A stretch of 64,000 nt of DNA from Diphasiastrum complanatum (GCA_029204225.1 CM055113.1:18073746-18137745); one strand, 5' to 3'; counted from the first letter of the stretch, positions 1-11,100 are shown. The notes: generated by a model not told the origin, from the letters alone. Program-made: numbers and translations.

Positions 1-5
1 TACCA

Positions 6-355
6 GTGCTTCAAAGCATTGTTGATGAACCATATGTGCCAAAGCCAAACGTGTTATTAATCAGACACACATATGATTTTCATGATCATATTAATGCGTC
101 CAATGAAATAGAGAGATGTGTAGCTAATATTAATAATATTAGCTTCCAACATCAGTTTAAAATCAAATGTAATGAATCATGCATTATATTATTATGGCTA
201 TTTTCAAATTCAGTTTCATGGTTGCCTCTTGAAGGAGTTTGATTTTTACTTAACATTCCATCGACTCAAATCAAGCTTGTTGTGTTGTCTCTCTTGAAGT
301 CCATGCTAGAAGAACAAAAGGCGCAAAGAAAACATCGTGAGATTGATCCATTTGT
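6..355 (+). pseudogene. unrecognised coding remnant, 5' part
   Basis: An open stretch of about 78 codons begins at the window edge and is followed by a broken frame ending near 355 with a charged E-E-Q-K-A-Q-R-K-H segment. I do not recognise the family. It stops exactly where a small TIR element begins at 357, and possible coding sequence resumes at 720, so both may be parts of one gene or transposon ORF split by that insertion. The left end is cut by the window. No start codon can be chosen. Confidence 0.3.
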
Positions 356-356
356 C

Positions 357-718
357 TAGTTTTGAGCTCCAAAAAGACCCTTTAAAAATTCGTGCAAGAT
401 GTCTTTTATATTATTAAAATATTATAACACTAATACTTTTGACTTGCCATAACTTTTTAATCATATCGTAGAAATATGTCATGTAAATTGGAAAGCCCTT
501 GTTGAGCGCTTTCCAATGTGCCAAACTCCGCTAAATTTGGACTTACCACTAAAAATTTATGCCATTTTTAGTGTAGAATCAAAATGTGGACTCAAAAAGT
601 TACGTTACGTAGATTTCAAATTTGAGTGTTTTGATTGGTCCATGTGTAAGAAAAATTTAAGAAAAAATATAAAAATAATCTTTACAAAGGGTCTTTTTTG
701 GATTTAGAACTCCTCTAA
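357..718. mobile_element. small TIR element (MITE-like)
   Basis: The ends are inverted repeats: the left end reads CTCCAAAAAGACCCTTT and the right end AAAGGGTCTTTTTTGGA, and both outer edges fall on a TA dinucleotide (TAG on the left, CTA on the right). The right 120 bases match 7047-7164 almost exactly, so it belongs to the same family as the hairpin element at 6366-7164. It has no coding capacity. The TA at both edges would fit a TA target duplication (Tc1/mariner-type), but that is inference. Confidence 0.65.
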
Positions 719-719
719 T

Positions 720-1258
720 ATGAGTTTGATCAGCATTGGTGGACAAACCTTTTTGAGGAACAAAAAATCAGTTTGCTCAATCTCAAACATGCATCAACAA
801 TTGGAAGAATTTTATTGGCCTCATAATTTGGGAATTTCAACTACAATTGTCGAACCTTCAAATCTTCCTCAAGATAAAGGTGGGGAATGTGAAATTTATG
901 TGGGCTCAAGGAAGAATAGGCAAAATGTAAAAGCTGCAAAAATGAAATGGCACGGTGATTGGAATGAAATCCAAATTAGAAGCCTTGTTGCACTTCTAGC
1001 TTCAGAAAATAGTGAAGGACATCCATTTTGGATTGCCAAAGTACTTGGTTTCATTCAAAATAGCAATCAAACAAAAGTACTATGTGTCCATTGGGTAGTT
1101 GCGCAACCACTTCAACAAATGCGTTTTTGGGAAGGTACGAACTCGAAATGTTACAAGTAGATCCAAAGGGCAAGAGAAAGAGATTGCCAAAAAATCAACC
1201 AAGAGTCAACGATTTGAATTTACAAGATGTAGATGTTTTGGCATTTAATTTGCGTTAA
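720..1258 (+). pseudogene. unrecognised coding remnant, 3' part
   Basis: An open frame of 146 codons runs 720-1160. A second frame then carries a plausible continuation (Y-E-L-E-M-L, a basic K-G-K-R-K-R patch, then D-L-N-L-Q-D-V-D-V-L-A) to a stop at 1256-1258, implying a frameshift near 1135. The segment F-W-I-A-K-V-L-G followed about 10 residues later by V-L-C-V-H-W resembles the small beta-barrel of BAH/Tudor-like chromatin readers, but this rests on pattern only. It lies directly after the TIR element at 357-718, which probably interrupts the same ancestral ORF. Beyond 1258 there are only degraded acidic fragments up to the copia breakpoint near 1588. Confidence 0.35.
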
Positions 1259-1584
1259 CAATGACCAATCATCTACGAAAGTCAACTATATCTATATTAA
1301 AAGAACGACTTGGATTAATGAAAAAACCATCATCCTCTACTCGTCATCAATAGAGAAAAGCTGATTTACAAGGTTTTTTTGTTAACATTCGATGCGGATT
1401 CTGAGGAAGATATGTCAGTTGACTCTGATGAAGAAGACATGCCTTTCACCTTTCACTTCATCAGTTGAAAACGAGAGTATTAATAATATGTCAAGTTTTG
1501 AATTGAGAGACATCAGTAAAAATCCCTTGAAACATGTACTTTAAAAAGGAGAATGTGTGAATATAATTTAAGTCGTTTTGTATT

Positions 1585-2950
1585 TCAATGGGATCTTGGT
1601 GCTTGCTTGAGTCCATAAAGACTTTTGAAGAGCAAGCACACTTTGGACTCATCCTTGATGAATCTTTGAGGTTGTTCCATATAGATCTCCTCCTCAAGAT
1701 AACCATTTAGAAAAGCATTGGATACATCTAATTGGAACACCTTCCACTTGAAAAGACAAGCAAGAGAAATAAGAATTCTTATTGTCACCATCTTTGCAAC
1801 GGGTGCAAAGGTCTCCTCATAATCAAGACCATGGATTTGAGCAAATCCTTTGGCACATAATCTTGCTTTATGCTTGTTGATGGTGCCATCATGATTGAAC
1901 TTGATCCGAAATACCCAATTGCAACCAATCACATGCTTGTTGGAAGGAGGATCCACAAGCTCCCAAGTATTGTTGGTGATCAATGCATCATACTCTTGCT
2001 TCATGGCATCATACCACTCCTTGGTATTGAGTGCCTCTTGTATATTCTTTGGCTCTTCATGAGAGACATAAAAAACATAATTAGTGGAATCAAGATCCAC
2101 TTGTTTGCCTTTGTCAACATATGAGAGCCTCTTAGGCTCGGATCTATCTCTCATGGATCTTCTTGGTGAAAAAATCCGAGGAGAGTCTTCTTCAAATCTC
2201 GACCCCATCACATCATGATTGTCTTCAAAATCAATAATTGATGATGCATCCATAGATTTCTTGATCTCGGCCTCTTCAAATGATGAGTGTTGATCTTCAT
2301 GAAAGACAACATCTCTACTTTCAATAATTTGAGAAGTAGAGAGTATAAAGACTCTATAGGCCTTCTTGGTGGATGAGTATCCAACCATGATCCCTTTGCA
2401 TGCACTAGGATCTTCCTTCTTCCTTGTTTCCAAGGGAATATGGACAAAGCATAAGCATCCAAAAACTCTAAGGTGATCAACCATAGGCTTCTTCAAAAAT
2501 AAGATTTCATATGGTGACTTTCCTCCAAGAGCTATATGTGGGAGCCTATTGCAAAGATAATTTGCACAATTAATAGCTTCTCCCCAAAAATCTTTGGGCA
2601 AAGATGCCTCAATTCTCATAGATTTTGTACATTCACATAGAGATCTATTCTTTCTCTCGGCGACTCCATTTTGAGATGGAGAGTAGGCACAAGAAAACTC
2701 TCTTTTAATGCCTTCAAGCTCACAAAAATCTTGAAATTTATTGGAGATATATTCACCACCTCTATCACTTCTAAGAGCTTTAATCTTGAATGAGAATTGC
2801 TTCTCTACATAAGCTTTGAAAATAAGGAAATGATCAAACACCATAGATTTTGAAGCAAGAAGATATATCCAAGTGAATCTTGTGTAATCATCAATGAAAG
2901 TAACAAAACAAGTGGCTCCTCCCTTGCTTGTAGTTGATGAGAAATGACAT
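1585..2950 (-). pseudogene. copia A integrase C-part and RT N-part
   Basis: The frame contains the integrase core (R-S-D-R-G-G-E-Y-I-S-N, then S-Q-N-G-V-A-E-R-K-N-R), the post-integrase G-C-L-C-F-V-H-I-P block, a Ser-rich linker, and the RT amino-terminal half (N-W-V-F-R-I-K, F-A-P-V-A-K-M-V-T-I-R, Q-L-D-V-S-N-A-F-L-N-G, S-L-Y-G-L-K-Q-A-P-R). Homology stops after Q-A-P-R, leaving three foreign residues before a stop, which marks the truncation point. The upstream integrase sequence F-V-T-F-I-D-D-Y lies in this same frame, so the frameshift that disconnects it from the HHCC domain lies near 2945. Confidence 0.9.
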
Positions 2951-3128
2951 CCGAGTGGATTAACTCCAAAGGATGCTTGCTTTTGATAGAAGATCTTGTA
3001 AATGGTTTTTTGTGAGATTTAGCAATAGCACAAGCCTCACAAGGCTTGATCTTCTTGGAGAATGACTTTGGCAAGCCAATAGCTTTGGATTCTTTGATCA
3101 TAGACATCATGGATTTGTAGTTGGGATG
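2946..3128 (-). pseudogene. copia A integrase HHCC zinc domain
   Basis: This piece continues the gag-protease frame beyond an in-frame TAA (3129-3131) that replaces the usual Gly of the L-G-H-P-N-Y motif. It includes C-E-A-C-A-I-A-K, the second half of the HHCC finger, and reaches H-S-D-V, where the canonical C-G-P residues are missing and the reading frame shifts. Both lesions block a Gag-Pol polyprotein. Confidence 0.85.
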
Positions 3129-4502
3129 TTACAACCTCCTATGCCATAATTCCTCCATAGAGAGCTTGTTCACAAGAGCAACATTACAAGCATTCACATA
3201 CTCATTTGGATCTAGTTTATAGATGCCACCAAATCTAGATCCTAATGCAAGTATCTCATCATTCTTCTTGATAGTGCAAGTATCAACATTGAATTTTACA
3301 TCAAGGCCATTATCAAGCAATTGGCCAACACTAATAAGATTCTTGGTAAGCTTAGGTACATAAAGAACTCTAGAGAGAGAAAGAACTTTAGAGGATGCAA
3401 GCTTCAAGGGAATGTTCCCTATGCCTTCAATAGGACATTCAAAATCATTTGCAGTGTATATTGATTTCTTCACTCCATCATAAGGTGCAATAGAAGAGAA
3501 AGAGTCCTTGGAGCTACACATATGTGAAGAGGCTCCACTATCAATATACCATAGGTCGTCCTTCTTGAAAGGAGTAGATGAGAAACTAGAGACCATAAGA
3601 GATCCCTCTCCATCACTTGCAATAGTATCTTCCTTCTCATTGGTAATATTGGCTTGCTTGAGTTGATTCTTCTTTTTGAAGCAATTGGTGGCATAATGAC
3701 CTTTCTTGCCACAATAAAAGCACTTGATCTTCTTTTTCTTCTTGAGCTTGGATGATGAAGCATTAGAGGAATCATCTTCCTTCTCATCTTTGTCTTTGGA
3801 TTTGACTTTGTCCTTGCTTGAGGATTGTTGATGTTGGTTCTTGCTCCTCTCTTTGTGCTTATCCTTGGCAAAGAGAGCGTTGCCATCATTATGAGTGAGA
3901 GAAAGCTTGTCCATCCTCAAGAGCTTATACTCTTGTCTTGATTCTTCTGAAATTAGCACACTTTGGAGAGCCTCCAAACTTGGTAGCTCCTCCTTAATGG
4001 CATAGGATTGGACAAGATTATCAAATTCACTTCTCAAGCCATTGAGAATGACTTGAACTAGCTTATTTTGATTGATGGAATCACCAATACAAGCAAGCTC
4101 TCTATGAATATCTTTTACTCTCAAAACATAACTAGATGCACTCTCATCACTCTTTTGGCTACTTTGAAAGATTTGATTCCTAAGAGTGAGAAGCCTAGAG
4201 GTATTCTTAGCCTCATAGATAGTCTTGAGACAATCCCAAGCTTCTTTGGCTGTTGTACAAGTACCTATCTCCCTCAATATCTCATTAGAGACATTCATCT
4301 TAATGTAGTGGAGAGCCATCCTAGTTCTCTTTTTGTATTTTTGAACCTCTTGAAGAACTTGTGGTTCTTCTTCAAGGCCAAGAACTATGTCCATCACGTC
4401 TTGAAGGATCAAGATGGACTCCATCCTCATTTTCCAAATTGAATAATTTGAACTGGTCAATCTTTCACTTGGTTCCAACAAGGATGAACCCATTGAAGAC
4501 AT
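3129..4502 (-). pseudogene. copia A gag-protease
   Basis: About 457 residues from the internal ATG at 4502; the frame opens further upstream, but M-S-S-M-G-S-S resembles usual copia starts. The capsid-like region has the S-N-Y-S-I-W-K-M-R-M motif typical of plant copia Gag. A Lys/Ser-rich stretch precedes the zinc knuckle C-F-Y-C-G-K-K-G-H-Y-A-T-N-C, and the aspartic protease has W-Y-I-D-S-G-A-S-S-H-M with an intact DSGA. The frame ends in integrase at E-L-W-H-R-R-L, where a TAA interrupts it. The gag-pro part itself looks uninterrupted. Confidence 0.9.
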
Positions 4503-5242
4503 TTGAAGTGAAGAAAACTCAAATGATGAACAATAAATGTTGTTACACACTTTTGATAGGATCCAATAATTGAGTACTATCTCCTCCTATGAAAGATCTT
4601 ACAACAATTTGTGAATTGATTCTCACTAGCTACACAAATCTCTCTAAAACAAGATCTATTTCACATCAAATGATGGAGTATAGGCAAAGTTAGGATCCAA
4701 CACTCTTAGCACGAGTGAAATACACTAAGAAACCAAATTTAACTCAAATACAATGATATTGCATGAAACAAAATGGCTAAGATCTCAAAACAGTGCCTAG
4801 ATCACATATAGATGAGATTGGCAAGCATACAACTGTGATTTTGGATCAACCAAGCAATCTCTTGACCAAACCAAATGTGTCCACCCAGGTCTAGGTGCCC
4901 TACCTAACCCTCTTCAAAAGCTTATAACTTTTGATTGGCTCAACCAAATGGAATGAAACTGATTGCAACAGTAGACAAAAATAGCTTCAAAACAAGCTAT
5001 CAAGCAAGATAAATGGATCAAACATGAGAGAGAACTTCCAAACTGAAATTGGATGTTCCTCACACGTGTCTGAGCACCTGATTTCGTACAGTACCAGGTC
5101 AGACCCAATCAATGTCCTTTTGATCTCTTTTGATCCAAGATTGAACAAGATAGCTAGGAAAATGGGCCTTGACAACTTCTAGCTCAAGATTGATGAAATT
5201 TTTTCACTTAGATGGATCAAAATGCATGGTAACCTTAGGTAG

Positions 5243-5254
5243 GCTCTGATACCA
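5243..5254 (-). other. primer binding site of copia A
   Basis: On the minus strand it reads TGGTATCAGAGC, complementary to the 3' end of initiator methionine tRNA, the usual copia minus-strand primer. It directly abuts the LTR that starts at 5255. Confidence 0.9.
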
Positions 5255-5914
5255 TGTTGATTTTCACACGTGTGGACTGTCCACTACATGTACTTGTGAT
5301 CTCCTAAGGTGTGTAGATGCACCAAGATCAAGACTAGATTGAGATTCAAGATCAATCTTGAATCCTATGGCAAAAACACACTACTACATGCATTCAATCA
5401 CTTCCAACTCTCACTCACACGTGTGGGAAGTATTCAAAAAATAATCTAAGTAAAAACAAGCTGCTCTCCTCGGGTAGAGAGAGAAAATGCATCAAGAGCT
5501 CTCGGGTAGAGAGAGAAAGCTAGAAATCCAATAACTCACAAAATCCATGAAATCACCAAATCAATTGATTTCAAAATGAGGAGTACAATGATACTAGTAG
5601 GTCCACGAGCTACCACTATGCTTAACTATGATTGGACCACATTTTGTCACCTCTTGATCCTATTGGATCATTGATCTATGCACCTCTTAATTCTATTGGA
5701 CTATATTCAAGCACACCTCAATTTCCTATTGGACCTCACAAGGTTCCACCTCTATATCCTATTGGACCTTTTGGAATTCATCAAACAAAAACTTTACACT
5801 TGTCTACACTCTAATTAGCAAGTGTTTAGCCTCTTACTCTATTTTGGCTCAATAGTGGCATTACAAGTGGAAATGCATAATTTGCCATCTATGCCAAATT
5901 TATTCCTATCAACA
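5255..5914 (-). repeat. 5' LTR of copia A
   Basis: 660 bases bounded by the perfect inverted repeat TGTTGAT / ATCAACA and starting immediately beside the primer site. It contains CACACGTGTG palindromes and two copies of the CTCGGGTAGAGAGAGAAA block. It is homologous to the solo LTR at 38146-38901 (shared G-G-C-A-T-A-G-A-T stretch and paired CTCTCTCTACCCGAG blocks), in the opposite orientation. Confidence 0.85.
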
Positions 5915-5929
5915 TCCTACGCCTAGATG

Positions 5930-6293
5930 CTTGATGTAAAAAACATAAGACCCCTATATCTAACATAGATAATCTTTTTCAATTCTTCACATGGAAGTCA
6001 CATCCCTCACGTCATATAGTGAGCTCAAAATGTGCCATACTTCTTTCAAAGTTTGAGCTTCAGATATGTGGCCAATCAGAGTGTCTGATATATTGAGTAC
6101 GATAAGCGCAAAAGCTTTACCATCTCTTGATTTCACTTTGAGTCGGCTATCTCATCAAGCTTTAGTTTGATACCAGTGACAACATCCCACAACTTGTTGG
6201 CAATTAGCAAGGTCTTCATCTTAAATTTCCACAAATAGTAATTGGATTTATTAAGCTTGTCTACAATGAGACTGACTTTGTCTTGAGAATCCA
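5930..6293 (-). pseudogene. copia H gag remnant
   Basis: Read on the minus strand from the ATG at 6293 it gives M-D-S-Q-D-K-V, then N-K-S-N-Y-Y-L-W-K-F-K-M-K, the typical start of copia Gag. After a stop and frameshift it continues as S-K-W-K-S-R-D-G-K-A-F-A-L-I-V-L-N and the Q-T-L-K-E-V-W motif. The same protein stretch recurs on the plus strand at 9840-10030, so the two are one family. It is cut at 5914 by insertion of copia A, and its leader is split by the TIR element at 6366-7164. Confidence 0.8.
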
Positions 6294-6365
6294 TTTGGAC
6301 GTTAGTCTATAGATAAATCGATGACTTAAGAATGATACCGTGTGACGCTACAATTGGAAATCACA

Positions 6366-7164
6366 TTAGAGGAATTCTGAATCCAAAAAAGACCCTTTAA
6401 GGAATGTCACGTAGATTGACAAAGTTTATTAATATAAATTACCAAAATAAATTCATTTTCTACCCAAATTCTTTTTCATTTCTGCCCGCACTAGTTTCGA
6501 TGCTTAACCATTCTATGTACATTACCATTTGTAGTTAATTTAAAATAGCATAACTTTTTAACCGTAGCTTTGATTGAGACGAAAATTATACCGTTGAAAA
6601 GCGCTCGATAAGAGCTTTCCAACGGTATTGAGATGCCTACTTCCAAGCCATTATTCAAAAGTTATGGCCGGTCAAAGTTTCAGACCAAAAAAAAAAGGTC
6701 CACATATCTCTCTTGTGCGAGGATAGAGTACTCTATTCGCGCACAAGAGAGAGTACTCTATCTGCGCACAAGAGAGATATGTGGACTTTTTTTTTTTTTT
6801 GGTCTAAAACTTTGATCGGCCATAACTTTTGAGCGGTAGCTCGGAAGTAGGTCATGTAGGATACCATTGGAAAGCTCTCGTCAAGCGCTTTCTAACGGTA
6901 TAATTTTCGTCTCAATTGAAGCTACAGTTTTATGCTATTTTAAATGATAATTGCATATTATACTATGAATAACATGTCATGCTTGCGGGCTGCCCCCGAC
7001 GCCGAATTATAGCATTATTAAGAAAACTTTTTTTTCGATTCTAATGAGCTACGTTACGTAGATTTCAAATTTGAGTGTTTTGATTGGTCCATGTGTAAGC
7101 AAAATTTGAGAAAAATATATAATATCTTTACAAAGGGTCTTTTTTGGATTTAGAACTTTTCTAA
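6366..7164. mobile_element. long-hairpin TIR element
   Basis: The outer ends are inverted repeats (left ATCCAAAAAAGACCCTTT, right AAAGGGTCTTTTTTGGAT) with TTAG at the left edge and CTAA at the right. Inside, roughly 6541-6740 is the imperfect reverse complement of 6745-6942, so the transcript could fold into a stem of about 200 base pairs with almost no loop; the apex carries repeated GCGCACAAGAGAGA units. There is no coding sequence. It sits between the primer site (7247-7258) and gag (6293) of copia H. Same family as 357-718. Confidence 0.75.
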
Positions 7165-7246
7165 CGATTATCTGATGCTAAAATTTGATATCACTTGTTG
7201 AAGAATAGATATAGCTCTGATACGATGAAAAGTATTTAGTGATATC

Positions 7247-7258
7247 GCTTTGATACCA
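7247..7258 (-). other. primer binding site of copia H
   Basis: The minus strand reads TGGTATCAAAGC, one change from the initiator-tRNA site. A second degenerate copy lies at 7214-7225. It belongs with the gag remnant at 5930-6293 on the same strand. A TGTTGGAAG sequence immediately beyond may be the LTR end. Confidence 0.7.
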
Positions 7259-8029
7259 TGTTGGAAGAAGGAAGAGAAGAGCAACTGAGAAGTTTAATAG
7301 TTGTGACTATCAGAAAACAATAATCGATTCACGCATACACGTTGTTGAATTTTGGATTGGTGGCAAAAAGTGATTCACAACATCAGTCAACATTTAAATT
7401 GGTTGAAATTTTGTGGATTGGTAGCTAGGATTTTTTGAAAAATAGAAACAACTTGATAGCTTTTGATAAAAACATCATGACTATGCTATTGAATGCCATT
7501 TTCAAAGCTATGAAGCTGGAAATCATGCTGAGATAGGTCGCTAGAGGGCTATCCAAGATTTTCTCAGTCTTTGATTTGATTCTAGTCATTGTCAAAAGAT
7601 AATAGTTTTCTTTGTATAGAGAGAGAAAAATTAATTTTTTCTCAAGGCTTAAAAATTCTTGTTCTCGACCAAAACAAACAAGTAAGGGGTCTATGTGTTG
7701 AGCTAGACCTAGGTGACCTCAGCTGTAGCTTCTAGCAGGGGTCAAATTGGCTCTTTGAGACAAGAAATCTTCTGCCAAAAATCAATATGAAGGCATGTTT
7801 CTCTCTCTCTCTCTCTCTCTCATGGACTCTATTTTATGGTCATTATGCTTTTTTTCACATAAAGAGGTTTTTCCTTATGGTACAAAACCAACAATAAAAA
7901 TGCCATACTATATTAAACTTAGATATGTGACCCCTAAGAATAAGTTTTTTTTTTTTCAAAACAACACTTTTGAAGGGAAATCGGTTTCTCTTGAACGGCC
8001 ATGATCTGTGCACAATAGGAGGATATGAT
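7259..8029 (-). repeat. probable copia H LTR region, limits unclear
   Basis: By position this should be the 5' LTR of copia H, beginning TGTTGGAAG beside the primer site. I cannot find a matching inverted end or a second LTR copy, so the outer limit is not fixed. It contains a CT microsatellite at about 7800-7821 and no credible coding sequence. Confidence 0.35.
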
Positions 8030-9247
8030 CAAACGGTGGGTACTTTGAAGCATTAAGTGCTTAAAGTGTACTAGAATCTCTATATAAAGGGAAGTTACAC
8101 TACCCTAACCTCACTATTCTTGCTCTCTCTCTTTCCTTCTCCCGTTCTCTTTTGGTTTGCCTCTCTACTGCTGCCATCTCGGGTAAAAGCTATCAGAAGA
8201 GTAATCGTGTGGGAGATACCACGCGCAAAGGTAAGAGTGTCATCGCTTGCTTTATTACTGCTTATGAATGGTTAATGCATACTTGCTTGCTGTGTTGGGA
8301 GTGAATAAACTCACGTGGGATATGATTATCAATGAATGTGGTAGTATCCTTGCTTCAAAAGCTACTTTGGAAACAAATACAACTAGGCGCTGCCTCAAGC
8401 GTTTTCGGCAAGACTTTTTACAGGTATGATACTCATCATAGTTATGTTCATGATGGCACTTGACTTATATGAGGTTTCATGCCTTTTTTAGATGGATGAG
8501 CACTAATATATATGTGGTCATTCGCTAGTATATATCTGGTTTCATACCTCTTTGAGATACCAGAATGGTCGCTGGCCAACGGAAGCCTGTTTTGCGCATT
8601 TCCTACTGCATGATTTGTTGGTTTTCACGAGATTCACAGTACCTTGCTGATTGGCTAGTGGGTTTCCATCCTGATTGCAATGGACCCTAGCTATCCTTAT
8701 TTTCTGTTGATTAAACTAGTAGCATACTTCATTGCTCATAATGCATGGGCTAGTTTCTGCTCAGATGATACTTGATACCATACATATGAAGTAGTCTAAT
8801 GATAGTAAGCAAGAAGATGAAAACACAAAATACGAGTCCGCCTGCATGCAATACAATTTCTGTATAGGATCTGTAGGTCCACAAGTCCGCTTGTAAGCGA
8901 GACATTACTCGTGGGAGGACTATATTTTCTCACGCCAATTCACTGTGTGGATCAGCATGCAGTGCTTGAAGAATCAGAAAGTCAATAGATGATCTTGTAG
9001 CCGTTTGCGCACATATCACTCTTATCATGTTTGATCTTGAATGCAAAGCAATCTGCTGTTATTCGTGTGTCTGATTCACTTGTTCATTTAATTTCGCACC
9101 TTGGTTTGATTTTGTTGAATGTTGTATTAATCTCTAACGTAGTACAATAGTGTTTGTCTACATTCTGGAGGATTGTATGAATGATACAACTGGCAGTGAC
9201 CAATAATCAGATCCGAACTCCATCCGAATTGCTCTAGTTGTCATCAG
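8030..9247 (+). repeat. probable LTR and leader of plus-strand copia
   Basis: A TATATAAAGG box lies at 8081-8090, followed by a CT-rich stretch as in LTR promoters, and the segment ends beside a degenerate primer site at 9248. LTR ends were not resolved and no partner LTR was found downstream. No coding sequence is visible. Confidence 0.45.
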
Positions 9248-9259
9248 TTGTATCAAAGC
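9248..9259 (+). other. degenerate copia primer binding site
   Basis: TTGTATCAAAGC differs at two positions from TGGTATCAGAGC and lies about 110 bases before the ATG of a gag-like start at 9359. Confidence 0.6.
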
Positions 9260-9358
9260 CTACCTTATCATAATCTGACATAGCCAAACGACTATCAGAT
9301 CCAAGAGGCCAAGCATTCAGACAAACAACCATCAACAAGAGAACAGACTTTAGAAGCA

Positions 9359-9840
9359 ATGGCTTCAATCAGCAGCATACAGAGCAAGATCTATACAATT
9401 CTTGATTATTCGAGGAGACTATGCCACATGAGCTCAATGGCACTTTACCAAGCAAGCCATCATGGAGCAATAACATGGGTCATCATCTGGAATACAACCA
9501 ATTCGACCACCTGTGATGCATGTCTGAAGGGTAAGATGTCATGCACTCCATTTGCCAAAGACTCCTAAAGAACAACCAAGATTCTAGAGTTAGTGCATTC
9601 TGACATCTGTGGGCCTTTCAATGTGATCTCAGTAGGAGGCTCAAAATATCACATAACCTTCATTGATGATTATAATAAATTTGCCAAAGTGTACTTTATT
9701 CAGAATAAATCTGAAGCACTTGATAAATTCACTAAATACGTGAATTGGGAAGAGAGATGTACATACAACAAAGTGAAGCAGATCAGGACAGATCGAGGTG
9801 GCGAATACATCTCGAATCGCTTCACTGACTTCTGCAATGA
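9359..9840 (+). pseudogene. copia gag start joined to integrase
   Basis: The first residues M-A-S-I-S-S-I-Q-S-K look like a copia Gag start. The frame then continues as a degraded integrase: Y-S-R-R-L-C-H-M-S-S (GAG_pre-integrase), C-D-A-C-L-K-G-K-M-S, a stop at 9566-9568, then L-V-H-S-D-I-C-G-P-F, F-I-D-D-Y and R-T-D-R-G-G-E-Y-I-S-N-R-F. Protease is missing between the two. It is followed without a break by gag sequence, so the internal order is scrambled. Confidence 0.75.
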
Positions 9841-10500
9841 TGGGAAGTTTGAAGACGACACAACCGACTCAAAGTGGAAATCTAAGAATGGTAAAGCTTT
9901 TGTGCTTATTATTCTGAATATATCAGACACTCAGATTGGCCACAAGTCTGAAGCTCAAACTTTGAAAGAAGTATGGAACATCATGAGCTCACTATATGAT
10001 GTGAGGGACATGACTCCCAAGTTGCATCTCATAAGAAAATGTCGAATGGTGATTCACTTCATAATCAAGTTAACCAGTTTAAGAATATCTTGCAACAGAT
10101 GGCAGCTGTCAGATTGATCATCGACGATCAAGACACAATCATGAGATTGCTTTCGAGCTTGCCTTCTACATACGAGAACTAGGTGATGATCATATCGACA
10201 CACTCAGATTTAACCCTCACTAGAGTTATCACTATGTTGCCACAAGAAGACAATCGAAAAAGTCAAGACACCTCTTCGACTTCATCATCTCATGATCTAT
10301 ATGTTAAGAAAGGCTCAAAATGATAGAAGAAGAAAAGCTCTAAGCAGTCCACATCAAATCAGAAGCCGATACAAAGTCAAGAGCAATTATCAAATCCATA
10401 GTTGAAGAATAAGATGTTCTATAAGTATTGCAAACTTACTAATCATGAGATCCAGAATTGCAGAGTATTAAAAGCAAAGAACAAGGAATCTTATTCACAA
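9841..10500 (+). pseudogene. copia gag fragment lying after integrase
   Basis: From about 9841 the same frame becomes Gag: D-S-K-W-K-S-K-N-G-K-A-F, then A-Q-T-L-K-E-V-W-N-I-M-S-S-L-Y. After frame changes it continues as L-L-S-S-L-P-S-T-Y-E-N and a degenerate zinc knuckle (M-F-Y-K-Y-C-K-L-T-N-H-E-I-Q-N-C) at about 10410-10460. It is clearly the same family as the minus-strand gag at 5930-6293. Gag normally precedes integrase, so this is a rearranged or template-switched copy. Confidence 0.75.
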
Positions 10501-10539
10501 ATCATGAAATTACACGTGTCCTTTAAAATTTTTTTGATT

Positions 10540-11100
10540 TCTACTCCTGATATCGATTTGAAGCGTACTTTTCAGCTTTTTTACCTTCCGTTCGTACATC
10601 CGCGCCTGAAATCGATATTGCTTTTTAGGATATCGCTCTCAAGCGCAATTTTTCTCTCTAATTTTCTCTGGCCAATGTATCCGCGCTCAAAACTAATACT
10701 AGAAGCCTGTTTGATGCACTTGAGATCGATATTGCGAGGAAAAAAATGAAAATTTGCGACAATAAATAAAAATTTTGAGACATGTGGCATCATTTCAGTG
10801 GTCCACGTGGCCATTTGTACACATCATTATGACTATTTGATGAGGGGCACTTGCATTAATCAGAAACAACCACATGTCATTGTACACGTGACAACTGTTG
10901 CATCAATCATTATTTGTACGGAAGAGTATTTTCAACCAATCACACGACATGTGTTCTTAAAAAAAAATTTGATTTCTATGCTTGATATCGATAACAAGAA
11001 TACCTTTCAACCTTTTTGCTTTTCATTTGTACCTCTGCATCTGAAATCGATATTACTTTGTAAGATATTGCTCTCAAACACATTTTTCATTCCGATTTTC
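10540..11100. repeat. left cluster of GATATC-type motifs
   Basis: The block carries many variants of a two-part motif (ATCGATATTGC, GATATCGCTCTCAAGCGC, CGCGCCTGAAATCGATATTG). Two halves, about 10540-10690 and 10960-11110, are imperfect direct copies of one another; each has TTTGATTTCT, a TGATATCGAT core and GGCCAATGTATCCG near the end. It starts right after the copia gag fragment. No coding sequence except the start of the ORF at 11109. Confidence 0.6.

Larger units (their letters stand above)
1588..5914 (-). mobile_element. Ty1/copia element A, 3'-truncated
   Basis: A minus-strand element in the order LTR (5255-5914), primer site (5243-5254), gag-protease (to 3129), integrase and reverse transcriptase. 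It ends abruptly at about 1588 just after the RT motif L-K-Q-A-P-R, so the catalytic YVDD block, RNase H and 3' LTR are missing. The gag-pro-int-RT order is diagnostic of copia. It has inserted into the gag of an older copia (5930-6293). A stop and a frameshift in integrase show it is dead. Confidence 0.9.
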
